In this document: positions 43,945 to 54,814 of the stretch, one piece after another
Layout of the letters: the number at the start of each line of letters is the position of its first letter
How positions within the stretch are numbered: position 1 is the stretch's first letter
From: Bradyrhizobium sp. 199
GTDB lineage: Bacteria; Pseudomonadota; Alphaproteobacteria; Rhizobiales; Xanthobacteraceae
Reading direction: 5' to 3'
Length of the DNA: 64,000 nucleotides
NCBI RefSeq assembly: GCF_023073355.1
Contig: NZ_JADPJI010000005.1
Location: forward strand, 1,488,001-1,552,000
The notes under the pieces: model-generated
Seen by the model: the letters and a program-made list of their open reading frames with translations, nothing else
What the model was told of the DNA's origin: nothing
Databases searched by the model: none
Position numbers and translations under genes: made by a program

Positions 43945-45312
43945 GCCGACGCCGAGCGCCTTCAGCTTCCGGTGCAGCGCGGAACGTTCCATGCCAACGA
44001 ACTCGGCCGTTCGAGAAATATTTCCTGAAAAACGGCTGATCTGTGCAATCAAATAGTCGCGCTCGAACACCTCGCGCGCTTCGCGCAGCGGCAGGCCCAT
44101 GATGTGCTCGCCATTGTTGCTGGTCGGCATCGCCGGCACCATGGAGCCGACGTCCTGCGGCAGCATGTCGGCCGTAATGATGACCTCGGGGCCGCCCCCA
44201 GCCAGAATCATGACTCTCTCAACGTTGTTGCGGAGCTGGCGCACATTGCCCGGCCAGACGTGCGATTGCAGCACCGCCATCGCGTCCTGCCCAATCTGCC
44301 GCTTGGGCAGACCGCTGCCGGCCGAAATCTGCTCCATGAAATAGTCGATCAGCTCCGGAATGTCCTCGCGCCGTTCCGACAGCGCCGGCACGCGGATCGG
44401 CACCACCGAGAGCCGATGATAGAGATCCTCGCGGAAATGGCCGGCCGCGATCTCCTCTTCGAGATTGCGCGCGGTCGACGAGATGATGCGCACATCGACC
44501 TGCACCCTGGCGGTGCCGCCGACGCGCTGGAACGACTGCTCCACCAGCACGCGCAAGATCTTGTTCTGGGTCTCGCGCGGCATGTCCGCGATCTCGTCGA
44601 TGAACAGCGTGCCGCCATGGGCTTCCTCGAGCGCGCCGGGCTTGCGCGCCTGTTCGCCGTTGGACTGCTCGATGCCGAACAGCTCGTGCTCCATTCGCTC
44701 GGGCGTGATCGCCGCGGCGTTGATGACGACGAAGGGACCGTCGGCACGGCCCGAGGCCGTGTGCAGCGTGCGGGCGGCCAATTCCTTGCCGGCGCCGGCG
44801 GGGCCGACGATCAGGATGCGGCTGTTGGCCTTGGCCGCGCGCTCGATGGTCTGGCGCAGCTGGTTCATGCTGGGCGAACGGCCGACGAGTTGGCTGGCGC
44901 TCGGCGCGAGCTGCTTGAGCTCCTTGACCTCGCGCTTCAGCCGCGAGTTCTCCAGCGCTCTGGTCGCGACCAGGATCAGTCGATCGGCCTTGAACGGCTT
45001 CTCGATGAAGTCATAGGCCCCGCGCTTGATCGCCGCGACCGCAGTCTCGATGTTGCCGTGGCCGGAGATCATCACCACCGGCAGGTCGGCATTGTCCTTC
45101 TTGACCTGCTCCAGCAGTTGCAAGCCGTCGAGCTTGGAGCCCTGCAGCCAGATGTCGAGGAACACCAGATGCGGCCTGCGGTTGGCGATCTCGGCGAGTG
45201 CCGTATCGCTATCGCGTGCGGTCCGGGTCACGAAGCCCTCGTCCTCGAGAATGCCCGCAACGAGATCCCGAATATCGGCCTCATCATCGACAATCAGAAT
45301 TTCACTTGCCAT
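43942..45312 (-). CDS. ntrX: Nitrogen assimilation response regulator NtrX
   Basis: 456 aa. The receiver domain has the phospho-acceptor Asp53 (FLDIWL) and conserved Lys in EKPFKAD. The AAA+ domain has Walker A GPAGAGKE (170-177; the usual form is GESGTGKE) and Walker B GTLFIDEIADMP. The GAFTGA loop that contacts sigma-54 is replaced by GIEQSNGEQARKPGA. The C-terminal Fis-type helix-turn-helix is ISRTAEFVGMERSALHRKL. Loss of GAFTGA is usual in alphaproteobacterial NtrX, which may not act through sigma-54. It follows ntrY by 17 bases. Confidence 0.96.
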   Translation of the reverse strand: MASEILIVDDEADIRDLVAGILEDEGFVTRTARDSDTALAEIANRRPHLVFLDIWLQGSKLDGLQLLEQVKKDNADLPVVMISGHGNIETAVAAIKRGAYDFIEKPFKADRLILVATRALENSRLKREVKELKQLAPSASQLVGRSPSMNQLRQTIERAAKANSRILIVGPAGAGKELAARTLHTASGRADGPFVVINAAAITPERMEHELFGIEQSNGEQARKPGALEEAHGGTLFIDEIADMPRETQNKILRVLVEQSFQRVGGTARVQVDVRIISSTARNLEEEIAAGHFREDLYHRLSVVPIRVPALSERREDIPELIDYFMEQISAGSGLPKRQIGQDAMAVLQSHVWPGNVRQLRNNVERVMILAGGGPEVIITADMLPQDVGSMVPAMPTSNNGEHIMGLPLREAREVFERDYLIAQISRFSGNISRTAEFVGMERSALHRKLKALGVG

Positions 45313-45329
45313 GGGTCGCGCCTGCCTTC

Positions 45330-47696
45330 TCAGCTACCTGTTGAGGCTTCGAATTTCGTTGATTCATTGGTCTTTTCAGCCGGGTCTTTGGTTTCGGCCG
45401 CCGGCTGTTTTGTTTCCTGCGCCTGATCCTTGACCGCAGCGCCGGCCTGCTCGGCTCCCTCGGCTTTGGCGGGTTGCCCGGTGACCGCAAAGCGCATCCG
45501 CATCCAGGCGCCGCGCTGGCCCTCGCGGAAGTCGGAAGCATCCTTCAGCTCGATGCGCCCGCCATGGTCTTCCAGGACGCGGCCGACGATGGCAAGACCG
45601 AGCCCGGTGCCTTTGGCGCGCGTGGTAACATACGGCTCGAGCAGACGCGAGCGCGCGACCTTGGGCAGGCCGATGCCGTTGTCGACCACGTCGATCAGCA
45701 CGTCCTCGTCCTCGCGCGACACCACGACGTCGATGCGGCCTTTTCCGAGCTCCTCCGGCGGAACCTGCTCGATCGCCTCGGTGGCGTTCTTGACGATGTT
45801 CGTGACCGCCTGGGAGATCAGCCGCCGGTCGAACTGGGCCCGCAGCGGATCCTGCTTGAACTCGGCCTCGATATCGATCTCGGGATGGGCGACCTTCATC
45901 AGGAACACCGCCTGCCGCACGGTGTCGGCGACGTCCTCGCCTTCCATCACCGGCTTCGGCATCCGCGCGAAGCGCGAGAACTCGTCGACCATGCGGCGGA
46001 TATCGTCGACCTGGCGCACGATGGTATCGGTGCACTGCTCGAAGATCTGCTTGTCCTTGGCCTCGGTGATGTCCTTGCCGAACTTGCGGCGGATGCGCTC
46101 GGCGGAGAGCTGGATCGGCGTCAGGGGGTTCTTGATCTCGTGGGCGATGCGGCGCGCCACGTCGCCCCAGGCCGAGGTGCGCTGTGCCGAGACCAGCTCG
46201 GTGATGTCGTCCAGCGTGATGATGTAGCTGTCGTGCGGCTGGTTCTTCTCAGCGCTGACGCGGACTGACAGATTGCGTTCCTGCCCGTCGCGCGTGATCG
46301 TGATCTGGCCCTGCACCAGACGCTGGGCCCCTTCCCGCGCCGCCTTCATCATCTCGTCGAGCTCGGGCAGCACGTCGGACAGCGGGTGGCCGAGTGTCTC
46401 CGCTTCGGAGTGCCCGATCAGCTTCTCGGCGGAGCGGTTGAGGATGCCGACACTGCCGGAGGCATCGACGCCGATGATGCCGGCGCTCGCCGAGGACAGC
46501 ACGGCCTCGATGAAGCGGCGGCGGCTGTCGATCAGATCGCTGGCGTTGACGAGCTCGTCGCGCTGGCTGCGCAATTCCTGCGTCATCTTGTTGAAGGTCT
46601 CGCCTAGCTGGGCGAGATCGCCTTCCGACTGGTGCACCGGCACCTGGACATGGAGATCGCCGGTCGAGACCGTGTGGGCCGCATTCATCAGCCGCCGGAT
46701 CGGCGAGACTAGCGAATTGGCGAAGTTGAGACCGATCAGCACCGAGGCCATCAGGATGGTCAGCGCGATCACCGCGAACATCAGCGCGAAGGCGACCTGG
46801 ATGCCGAGGCGGCGCGACTCGATCTGGGCGTATTCGGCGACACTGACCTCGGTCTGCTTGAGCTGGTTAACAACGTTCGGATCAAGGGGGCGGGCGACGT
46901 AGAGGAAGGTGTCGCTGAAGGCGCGGAGGCGGATCACCGCGGCAACGTAGCTCGCGTCCGGCAGCACCGCGATCTCGGGTTCGTTCTCCTTGACGTTGCT
47001 GAGGAAGTCGGGCGCCGGCGGCGAATAAGCCAGTCGCATGCCGGTGTCGGCGGATTCCAGGATGTTGGTGTTCTTGTCGATGATCATCGCGCCCGGCAGA
47101 TTGCGCGAGCCGGCGCTGCCGGTGAGCAACTCGCGGAACGAGCGGCGATCCTGGTCGTACAGCGGCCGGGCGTGCGCGATGTCGTTGGCCATGCCGAGAA
47201 TGTCGCCGCGGATCAGCTGCGCATGGTCCTGCATGTAGGCCCGCGCAATGGTCAGCGAGTTCTGGATCACCTCCTTGGTCGGGCCGGAGAACAACCGGTC
47301 GAGACCGCGCTCGATGGTGACGTTGGCGACGACGGCGACGAGCACCGCCGGCAGCACCGCCACGATCGAGAACAGGCTGACGATCTGGACATGGAGGCGC
47401 GCCGCCGCCCTGCCCCGCCGCCGCGCCAGGATCAGCTGCCAGAGCTCACGGATGATGATGCCGACCAGCAGCAGGATCGTGGCCGCATTGATCAGATAGA
47501 ACGAGCGGACGACCTCGGGCGTCGGCTCGATCGTGGTGAGGCCGGTCAGGACCAGGAAGGTCAGAAACGCCGAGCCCAGCGCCAGGGCCACGGCAATGGG
47601 CGCCAGCCAGCGCCGCGCCGACCAGCGCCGGGGCTCTTCTGCTGTGGCCGTGTCAAAGTGTGCGGCCGAGGTGTCTGCGCTGGTCATTCCGGGCAA
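45330..47696 (-). CDS. ntrY: Nitrogen regulation sensor histidine kinase NtrY
   Basis: 788 aa. N-terminal helices (LALGSAFLTFLVLTGLTT, INAATILLLVGIIIREL, IVSLFSIVAVLPAVLVAVVANV, landmarks) are followed by a periplasmic part and another helix with a HAMP domain. A PAS domain with GIIGVDASGSVGILNRSAEKLIG comes next. The HisKA box is [22 protein letters not shown] (landmark) and the HATPase has DNGIGLP and TKGTGLGLAIV-like KGTGLGLAIV. The last about 50 residues are a low-complexity Ala/Glu/Lys/Thr tail. Partner of NtrX. Confidence 0.96.
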   Translation of the reverse strand: MPGMTSADTSAAHFDTATAEEPRRWSARRWLAPIAVALALGSAFLTFLVLTGLTTIEPTPEVVRSFYLINAATILLLVGIIIRELWQLILARRRGRAAARLHVQIVSLFSIVAVLPAVLVAVVANVTIERGLDRLFSGPTKEVIQNSLTIARAYMQDHAQLIRGDILGMANDIAHARPLYDQDRRSFRELLTGSAGSRNLPGAMIIDKNTNILESADTGMRLAYSPPAPDFLSNVKENEPEIAVLPDASYVAAVIRLRAFSDTFLYVARPLDPNVVNQLKQTEVSVAEYAQIESRRLGIQVAFALMFAVIALTILMASVLIGLNFANSLVSPIRRLMNAAHTVSTGDLHVQVPVHQSEGDLAQLGETFNKMTQELRSQRDELVNASDLIDSRRRFIEAVLSSASAGIIGVDASGSVGILNRSAEKLIGHSEAETLGHPLSDVLPELDEMMKAAREGAQRLVQGQITITRDGQERNLSVRVSAEKNQPHDSYIITLDDITELVSAQRTSAWGDVARRIAHEIKNPLTPIQLSAERIRRKFGKDITEAKDKQIFEQCTDTIVRQVDDIRRMVDEFSRFARMPKPVMEGEDVADTVRQAVFLMKVAHPEIDIEAEFKQDPLRAQFDRRLISQAVTNIVKNATEAIEQVPPEELGKGRIDVVVSREDEDVLIDVVDNGIGLPKVARSRLLEPYVTTRAKGTGLGLAIVGRVLEDHGGRIELKDASDFREGQRGAWMRMRFAVTGQPAKAEGAEQAGAAVKDQAQETKQPAAETKDPAEKTNESTKFEASTGS

Positions 47697-47867
47697 TGGT
47701 GGGTGCTAAAAAACGGTCCGCGACGGGGGCGGATACTGATGTATTCGTACCACATTGTTGCCGAATTGCGACAATTCCGCGGCGCCCTCGCCTCGGCGGC
47801 CCGGCGCATCCACAGGGCAATGCCGGATCAGCGGGAACGGAATACGGCTACATGGGCTTGATCTGGC

Positions 47868-48008
47868 ATGGACAGGATATTTCTCGCGATAATGGCTTCG
47901 GCTGTACTGCTGCTGATTGTGGCCTCCGACCTGCTCGTCAATGGCGCGGGCCTGCAGGAGCCGGCTGAACTGGCCATGCTGCCGACATCAGCTCGCCTGG
48001 TCAGATAG
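47868..48008 (+). CDS. Possible 46-residue membrane peptide
   Basis: A short frame MDRIFLAIMASAVLLLIVAS followed by DLLVNGAGLQEPAELAMLP and ending LVR. One hydrophobic helix with a basic start is typical of small membrane proteins or signal peptides of lipobox-free exported peptides. There is no strong Shine-Dalgarno. It lies in the otherwise empty region between ntrY and ntrC, divergent from ntrY. Real expression is uncertain. Confidence 0.35.
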   Translation: MDRIFLAIMASAVLLLIVASDLLVNGAGLQEPAELAMLPTSARLVR

Positions 48009-48125
48009 GTGCGGCAGTGCGCCATGCGGCCAAATGCCGAGATCGTCCCCATTCAGCGGAACATTCAAGCCCGTCTCGGACTTCTGCTCACCGCGTCAGC
48101 CACAACGGCCAGCGCGATCCGGACA

Positions 48126-48158
48126 GGCTCAGCTCCGCTTTGGTAGGGGAGCTGAGCC
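48126..48158. terminator. Strong 11-base-pair hairpin in ntrC-ntrY gap
   Basis: Perfect arms GGCTCAGCTCC (48126-48136) and GGAGCTGAGCC (48148-48158) with an 11-base loop. No T-run follows on either strand, so it may be an RNA structure, a protein-binding palindrome or a weak terminator after the small frame at 47868-48008. Just downstream, ACGCGTTTAG is repeated in tandem. Confidence 0.4.
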
Positions 48159-48211
48159 ACCGCCGCCCAAACGCGTTTAGCGGACGCGTTTAGGGTCTGC
48201 CGCGAGCGGTC

Positions 48212-48311
48212 TAAAGCGCGATGCGATCAGGATGAATCGCCATCGCGCTTTAGGTTGTTGTTTAAGCATGATCTATTCGGAAAACCGCTGCGCACTTTTC
48301 CGGATCATGCT

Positions 48312-48314
<3 letters not shown>
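48212..48314. repeat. RIME-like double-palindrome repeat, copy 3
   Basis: 103 bases, nearly identical to 16809-16911: TAAAGCGCGATGCGATCAGG opens it, followed by the second hairpin AAGCATGATC ... GATCATGCTT. Its last three bases (TTA at 48312-48314) are the TAA stop of ntrC. It separates ntrC from ntrYX. Confidence 0.88.
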
Positions 48315-49754
<1,440 letters not shown>

Positions 49755-49763
49755 CGTTGATCC

Positions 49764-50933
49764 TCATTTCGCCCCCTGTGACACAGGCGACGACTTCCCG
49801 GCAGAGTCGGCGCGACTGCTTTGATCGGCATGTTTCACCAATGTGGAAAACATCGGCATCAGCACGCGGAAGGTGGTCTTGCGCGGCTGAGATTCGCATT
49901 CGATGATGCCCCCGTGATCGCCGACGATCTTGGCCACCAGCGCAAGGCCCAGCCCCGAGCCGGTCTGCTTGGTGGTCACGAAGGGGTCGAACAGGTTGGG
50001 CAGAAGGTCGTCCGGCACGCCTGGTCCGTTGTCCTTCACGCAGAATTCGAGTGGCAAGGACACCCGGGATTTTTGACCGGGGACTGACAGGCGCACGCCG
50101 GGGCGGAACGCGGTGGTGAGCTGGATCTCGCCGTCGGGCACGTCGATCAGGGCTTCCGCGGCGTTCTTCACGAGATTAAGGAATACCTGGATCAGCTGGT
50201 CCTGGTTCGCCAGCACCGGCGGCAGCGAAGGATCGTAATCCTCGATGAAGCGGATGTTGCGGGCAAAGCCGGACTGCGCCAGCCGCTTCACGTGGTCGAG
50301 CACGGAATGGATGTTGACGGGGCCGCGCACCACGGGGCGCTCGTCGCCGAACACCTCCATGCGGTCGACCAGCGTCACGATGCGGTCGGCCTCGTCGCAG
50401 ATCAGGCGCGTCAGCATGCGGTCCTCGGACGAGGCCTGCTGCTCCAGCAGCTGCGCCGCGCCGCGGATGCCGGAGAGTGGGTTCTTGATCTCATGCGCCA
50501 GCATCGCAGCCAGCGCGATCACCGAGCGTGCCGCGCTGCGATGGGTGAGCTGGCGGTCCATCTTGTCGGCGATGCTGCGCTCCTGCAGCATCACCACGAT
50601 ATGGCCCGGCCTCTCCGTGAGCGGCGCGACATGCAGATCGACCTGGCGGTCGCCTCCCATGCGCGGCGTACCGAGATCGACCTTGTATTCGTTCACCGGC
50701 GCGTTCGACGAGCGCACCTGGTCGATCAGCGCCAGCAACGGGCTGCCGAACGGCACCAGCTCTTTCAGAGACTGCCGCTTCAGGAACTGCGTCGAGATCT
50801 CGAAGAATGCTTCGGTCGCGATATTGGCGGCGACGATCTTGCCGTCCGGTCCGATCATGAGCACCGGATTAGGCAAGGCATCCAGGATCGCATCGCTGTC
50901 GTCCGGCCGGCGATGTTCAGCGGCTGAGCTCAT
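49764..50933 (-). CDS. ntrB: Nitrogen regulation sensor histidine kinase NtrB
   Basis: 389 aa from ATG 50933, which overlaps the dusB stop (ATGA); the frame extends 5 codons further upstream without need. A PAS domain ([19 protein letters not shown]) is followed by HisKA with His147 ([19 protein letters not shown]) and a HATPase domain with [24 protein letters not shown] and Asn in [10 protein letters not shown]. It is soluble, without membrane helices, as expected for NtrB, which is controlled by PII. Confidence 0.96.
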   Translation of the reverse strand: MSSAAEHRRPDDSDAILDALPNPVLMIGPDGKIVAANIATEAFFEISTQFLKRQSLKELVPFGSPLLALIDQVRSSNAPVNEYKVDLGTPRMGGDRQVDLHVAPLTERPGHIVVMLQERSIADKMDRQLTHRSAARSVIALAAMLAHEIKNPLSGIRGAAQLLEQQASSEDRMLTRLICDEADRIVTLVDRMEVFGDERPVVRGPVNIHSVLDHVKRLAQSGFARNIRFIEDYDPSLPPVLANQDQLIQVFLNLVKNAAEALIDVPDGEIQLTTAFRPGVRLSVPGQKSRVSLPLEFCVKDNGPGVPDDLLPNLFDPFVTTKQTGSGLGLALVAKIVGDHGGIIECESQPRKTTFRVLMPMFSTLVKHADQSSRADSAGKSSPVSQGAK

Positions 50934-51994
50934 GCAGCAGCGCTCCATGCGAAGTCGTCGAAGGCATCCTGCAGCGACTGGCGGACGAGGCGCGGATCCT
51001 CGGAGGTGAGGATCTTCTGGCGCCAGGATTTCAGCTTTTCGGCCGGCGCACGGCTCGCCTCTGCCGCGACGTCGAGCGCCCAGCCGAGGTGCTTGCGGGC
51101 ATGCCTGAGGCCGATGCGGAAACCATAGAGCGCGCAGACACCCTCATAGAGCGTGCGGACATAATGCAGCTGGGTTTCGAGCGAGGGCGCCGCCTCCTCA
51201 GCCCCACCCTTCAGGCGGCGGCCGATCTGGCCCGGCAGCCAGGGCTGGCCCTGCGCGCCGCGGCCGATCATCACGGCATCGGCGCCGGAGGCCTCGAGGG
51301 CGGCGAGCGCCTTTTCGTAGGAGGTGATGTCGCCGTTGACGACGAGCGGAATGGCGATGGCTTCGCGCACGGCGCGGATTGCATCCCAATCGGCCTCGCC
51401 CTTGTAGAACTGGCTGCGGGTGCGGCCATGCACCGTCACGAGCTTGATTCCGGCGGCTTCCGCGCGCTGCGCCAGCTCCGGCGCGTTGCGCGTGCGATCG
51501 TCCCAGCCGAGCCGCATCTTCAGCGTTACCGGCACCTTCACCGCCGCCATTGTCGCATCGATCAGGCTGACGGCGTGGTCGAGGTCGCGCATCAAGGCCG
51601 AGCCGGACTGGCCCCCGGTGACGTGGCGGGCCGGACAGCCCATGTTGATGTCGATGATATCGGCGCCTTCGGCTTCGGCGATCCGGGCGCCCTCCGCCAT
51701 CCAATGCCTCTCGCAACCGGCGAGTTGGACCACGTGCGGGCCGATTCCGGTGGCTTCGCAACGCAACCGGGACATCCGATGGCCGTTGGCGAGTTCGTCG
51801 CTGGCGGTCATTTCGGAGACGACGAGACCGGCCCCAAGCTCGGCTGTGAGCCGGCGGACGGGCGAGTCCGTTACCCCCGACATCGGCGCCAGGAAGACCG
51901 GGGTGGCGACATCAATATCGCCTATCTTCAACGGCTTAGAGCCGAATATTGCCGAACCGGTCACAGGCGTCTCGTCGACTGGGCAGCGCCTCAT
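50930..51994 (-). CDS. dusB: tRNA-dihydrouridine synthase (DusB/NifR3)
   Basis: A flavoenzyme that reduces uridine to dihydrouridine in tRNA. 354 aa. Landmarks are [34 protein letters not shown] with the catalytic Cys, [27 protein letters not shown] and [16 protein letters not shown]. It is the classical first gene of the nifR3-ntrB-ntrC operon. The start could be ATG 51994 or GTG 51964; neither has a strong Shine-Dalgarno. Confidence 0.95.
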   Translation of the reverse strand: MRRCPVDETPVTGSAIFGSKPLKIGDIDVATPVFLAPMSGVTDSPVRRLTAELGAGLVVSEMTASDELANGHRMSRLRCEATGIGPHVVQLAGCERHWMAEGARIAEAEGADIIDINMGCPARHVTGGQSGSALMRDLDHAVSLIDATMAAVKVPVTLKMRLGWDDRTRNAPELAQRAEAAGIKLVTVHGRTRSQFYKGEADWDAIRAVREAIAIPLVVNGDITSYEKALAALEASGADAVMIGRGAQGQPWLPGQIGRRLKGGAEEAAPSLETQLHYVRTLYEGVCALYGFRIGLRHARKHLGWALDVAAEASRAPAEKLKSWRQKILTSEDPRLVRQSLQDAFDDFAWSAAA

Positions 51995-52114
51995 CGCGCC
52001 TGCCAGGATCTATCTTGCGCACAATTCTTGTGCAGTCAAGCGTCATGCCTACACTTTAGACAATTCTGCAGATCTTTCAAGTGCAGTGCAGCAAAATGCT
52101 GTTTCCAACAATCC

Positions 52115-52132
52115 GGGGAAACCCCTTTTTTT
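52115..52132 (+). terminator. Short GGGG-AAA-CCCC hairpin with T-run upstream of ispDF
   Basis: GGGGAAACCCC (52115-52125) is followed by seven T. The stem is only four base pairs but all G-C. It lies 77 bases upstream of the ispDF start on the coding strand, so it could be an attenuator in the leader or a leftover terminator. Confidence 0.3.
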
Positions 52133-52208
52133 GCGGGCCTGCCGTGCTAGAGGCATGCGGCATCACCGCACCCCCGACTCTTCATCATCAACCGAGTATT
52201 CGAGTCCT

Positions 52209-53390
52209 ATGGCGAAATCACAGCGCACCGCGGTCGTCCTCGTCGCAGCCGGGCGCGGACTGCGTGCGGGTGCCGGTGGGCCGAAGCAATATCGCGAGAT
52301 CGGCGGCGTGCCCGTGATCTATCGCGCCATGGAAGCCTTCAGTCGCCACGACGATGTGTTTGCGGTGCAGCCGGTGGTGAACCCCGACGACAGCGCCATG
52401 TTCACGGCCGCGGTCGCGGGGCTCAAGCACGAACCGCCGACCCATGGCGGCGCGACGCGGCAGGCGTCCGTGCTTGCCGGTCTCGAAGCGCTCGCCAAGT
52501 ACCAGCCCGATATCGTGCTGATCCATGACGCCGCGCGGCCCTTCGTCTCGGAAGGATTGATCTCGCGCGCGATCGAGGCGGCGAGCCGCACCGGCGCCGC
52601 GATCCCGGCCATTCCCGTCACCGACACCATCAAGCTCACAGGCGAGGACGGCCAAATCGAGGGCACGCCGGACCGCGCCCGGCTGCGGATCGCGCAGACG
52701 CCGCAATCCTTTCGTTTCGAAATCATCCTCGAGGCGCATCGTCGCGCGGCGAAGGACGGTCGCAGCGATTTCACCGACGATGCCGCGATTGCCGAATGGG
52801 CGGGATTGACCGTTGCAACCTTTGAAGGCGATGTTGCCAACATGAAGCTCACCACTCCCGAGGATTTCGTGCGCGAGGAAGCGCGCCTGGTCGCCCAGCT
52901 CGGCGATATCAGGACCGGCACCGGCTACGACGTGCACGCCTTCGGCGAAGGCGACCACCTCATGCTCTGCGGCGTCCGCGTGCCGCATACCAAAGGTTTT
53001 CTCGCCCATTCCGATGGCGATGTCGGCCTGCATGCGCTGGTCGACGCCATCCTCGGCGCGCTCGCCGACGGCGACATCGGCTCGCACTTTCCGCCGAGCG
53101 ATGCGAAGTGGAAGGGCGCCTCCTCCGATCAATTCCTGAAATATGCCATCGAGCGCGTCACGGCGCGCGGCGGCCGCATCGCCAATCTCGAGGTCACCAT
53201 GATCTGCGAGCGGCCGAAGATCGGCCCCTTGCGCGACACCATGCGCGCGCGCATTGCCGAGATTTCCGGCGTCGACATCTCGCGCATCGCGGTGAAGGCG
53301 ACCACCAGCGAGCGGCTCGGATTCACCGGCCGTGAGGAAGGCATCGCGGCCACCGCGAGCGCCACCATCCGCCTGCCCTGGAGCGCGTAG
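52209..53390 (+). CDS. ispDF: Bifunctional IspD/IspF (MEP pathway of isoprenoid synthesis)
   Basis: 393 aa from ATG 52209; the frame is open far upstream. The N-terminal IspD domain has [19 protein letters not shown], the CTP-binding Gly-rich loop, then [12 protein letters not shown] and IPVTDTIK. The C-terminal IspF domain starts at about residue 235 with [14 protein letters not shown] and [21 protein letters not shown] with the metal His/Asp. [11 protein letters not shown] and [18 protein letters not shown] complete the domain. The fusion of the third and fifth MEP enzymes is typical of alphaproteobacteria. The cinA gene begins 5 bases after the stop. Confidence 0.97.
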   Translation: MAKSQRTAVVLVAAGRGLRAGAGGPKQYREIGGVPVIYRAMEAFSRHDDVFAVQPVVNPDDSAMFTAAVAGLKHEPPTHGGATRQASVLAGLEALAKYQPDIVLIHDAARPFVSEGLISRAIEAASRTGAAIPAIPVTDTIKLTGEDGQIEGTPDRARLRIAQTPQSFRFEIILEAHRRAAKDGRSDFTDDAAIAEWAGLTVATFEGDVANMKLTTPEDFVREEARLVAQLGDIRTGTGYDVHAFGEGDHLMLCGVRVPHTKGFLAHSDGDVGLHALVDAILGALADGDIGSHFPPSDAKWKGASSDQFLKYAIERVTARGGRIANLEVTMICERPKIGPLRDTMRARIAEISGVDISRIAVKATTSERLGFTGREEGIAATASATIRLPWSA

Positions 53391-53394
53391 GATC

Positions 53395-54000
53395 ATGGGC
53401 GGCAGCGACGCACGCGCCCTCTCCCGCTCGCTGCTCGATCTGTGCCGGATGCGCAAGCTGACGATCGCGACCGCTGAGTCCTGCACCGGCGGCCTCGTCG
53501 CCGGCGCGCTGACCGACATCCCCGGCTCGTCTGATGTCATCGATCGCGGCTTCGTCACCTATTCCAACGACGCCAAGCGCGCGATGCTCGGGGTCGAGGC
53601 CGGCACGCTTGCCAATTTCGGCGCCGTCAGCAAGGAAACCGCGACCGCGATGGCAGTCGGTGCGCTGGAGCGTGCCGGCGTCGATCTCGCCGTCGCCATC
53701 ACCGGCATTGCCGGTCCCGGCGGCGCAACGCCCGGCAAGCCGGTCGGTCTCGTGCACTTCGCAGCAGCCGCGCGCGACGGCCGGATCATCCACCGCGAGC
53801 AACGCTTCGGCGCGATCGGCCGCTCCGCCGTGCGCCAGCGCTCCGTCGTCGAGGCGCTGCGCATGCTGATGGACCTTGCGCGCGGCCCGCAAGCCCAGAG
53901 CAAGCCGCGCGCCACCGCAACCCGCCTGCGCCCGCGCGTGACCCGCTCGCCGCGCCGGCATGCTGTGAAGCGCAGGACGCCGCGCTCGCCGCGGGGCTAG
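53395..54000 (+). CDS. pncC: CinA C-terminal family nicotinamide-nucleotide amidase
   Basis: 201 aa from ATG 53395. Landmarks are [46 protein letters not shown] and [12 protein letters not shown] (parts quoted). It deamidates NMN to nicotinate mononucleotide in pyridine salvage. It lacks the N-terminal CinA domain, as usual for this short form. The last about 35 residues are unusually rich in Arg, Pro and Ala ([12 protein letters not shown]). It immediately follows ispDF. Confidence 0.9.
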   Translation: MGGSDARALSRSLLDLCRMRKLTIATAESCTGGLVAGALTDIPGSSDVIDRGFVTYSNDAKRAMLGVEAGTLANFGAVSKETATAMAVGALERAGVDLAVAITGIAGPGGATPGKPVGLVHFAAAARDGRIIHREQRFGAIGRSAVRQRSVVEALRMLMDLARGPQAQSKPRATATRLRPRVTRSPRRHAVKRRTPRSPRG

Positions 54001-54215
54001 GTCGCGTCACGCCGCGGCCAGCAGCGCACTCCCGTAGTCGAGCACCCGCTGCTTGACCGCATCAGAATCTGACGGAACAACAACAGCATCACCCCTGCGG
54101 AGAGATTGGAGAGCGTCCCTTGAAGCGCGAGGCCGATGGCAAGTGATGTCGCGCCCAGCACGGCCACAGCGATGCCGACCACCGCGTATAAGCCCTTGCG
54201 TCGCCCGACGGGCAA
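53997..54215 (-). pseudogene. Fragment of an MscS-type mechanosensitive channel gene
   Basis: A 72-codon frame contains [28 protein letters not shown], part of the pore helix (TM3) of MscS-family channels; the quoted landmark is [14 protein letters not shown]. Before it only a short hydrophobic remnant remains, and after LLLFR the sequence turns to unrelated residues. The gene is therefore broken at both ends. Its upstream side adjoins the long repeat-like region at 54216-54814. Confidence 0.7.
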
Positions 54216-54814
54216 AACACGCTAGCCGTGGAGCAATGCACGGCCGCGAAAAGATTCGCCTTTGCCGTGGTGGACGCTGGCAGCACCGGCGCGAGAGGCA
54301 TCGCAGGGCGGGCAACCGTGAGCGAGGAGCCTTCGCGCACACGACCGGTGCTGTTGGCGTACGGCAAAACCGTGTCGTCCTGACGCCCGGGGTCTGTGCG
54401 TCAAGTCTTGCGGTGATGTGGCGGCCCGACCGGGTGCGCACGTCAGCGATCTGCAAGGCGACGGGGGCAATAGTGCATCGCTCCCCGGGGAGAACTCGGC
54501 ATAAGCCGTCAAACCACTGCGCAGGGAAGGCCGATTGTTTGGCTTCACCTGTATGCCGCTGTGCAAGCCTCTTGTAGCGCAACCTTCGCACAGTGGACCG
54601 CGGGTGCCCAGCCGGCATCCGGTCTTCCCTGCACCCTCTGACAAAGAGGGTGATGAGATCAAGCAAAGCTCGGGCGAGATGAGCCGCGAGACTGCAAACC
54701 TGTGTTTGCTTTTCAAAAGACAGGCAAACTTTGTCGAAATGCATAAGCGCATTTGCACGCTTCTTTTACGCGCTACGGCGTCGCAGCGCGTCCGGGACAC
54801 GAGAGTTACAACAG
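54216..54814. repeat. Long non-coding region resembling a dispersed Bradyrhizobium repeat
   Basis: No gene is credible in these 600 bases. On the minus strand it translates to an Arg/Ala-rich text containing AKQSAFPAQWFDGLCRVLPGE, which I recognise as a type of spurious ORF found many times in Bradyrhizobium genomes. This indicates a repeated element rather than a gene. The end near 54784-54803 (CGTCCGGGACACGAG) matches part of the repeat at 38661-38795. The recognition is from memory and was not searched. Confidence 0.5.

Noticed and set aside
54007..54744. 245-codon minus-strand frame in the repeat-like region
   Set aside because: Composition is Arg/Ala-rich, it matches a spurious ORF type I associate with Bradyrhizobium repeats, and it overlaps the mscS fragment in another frame.
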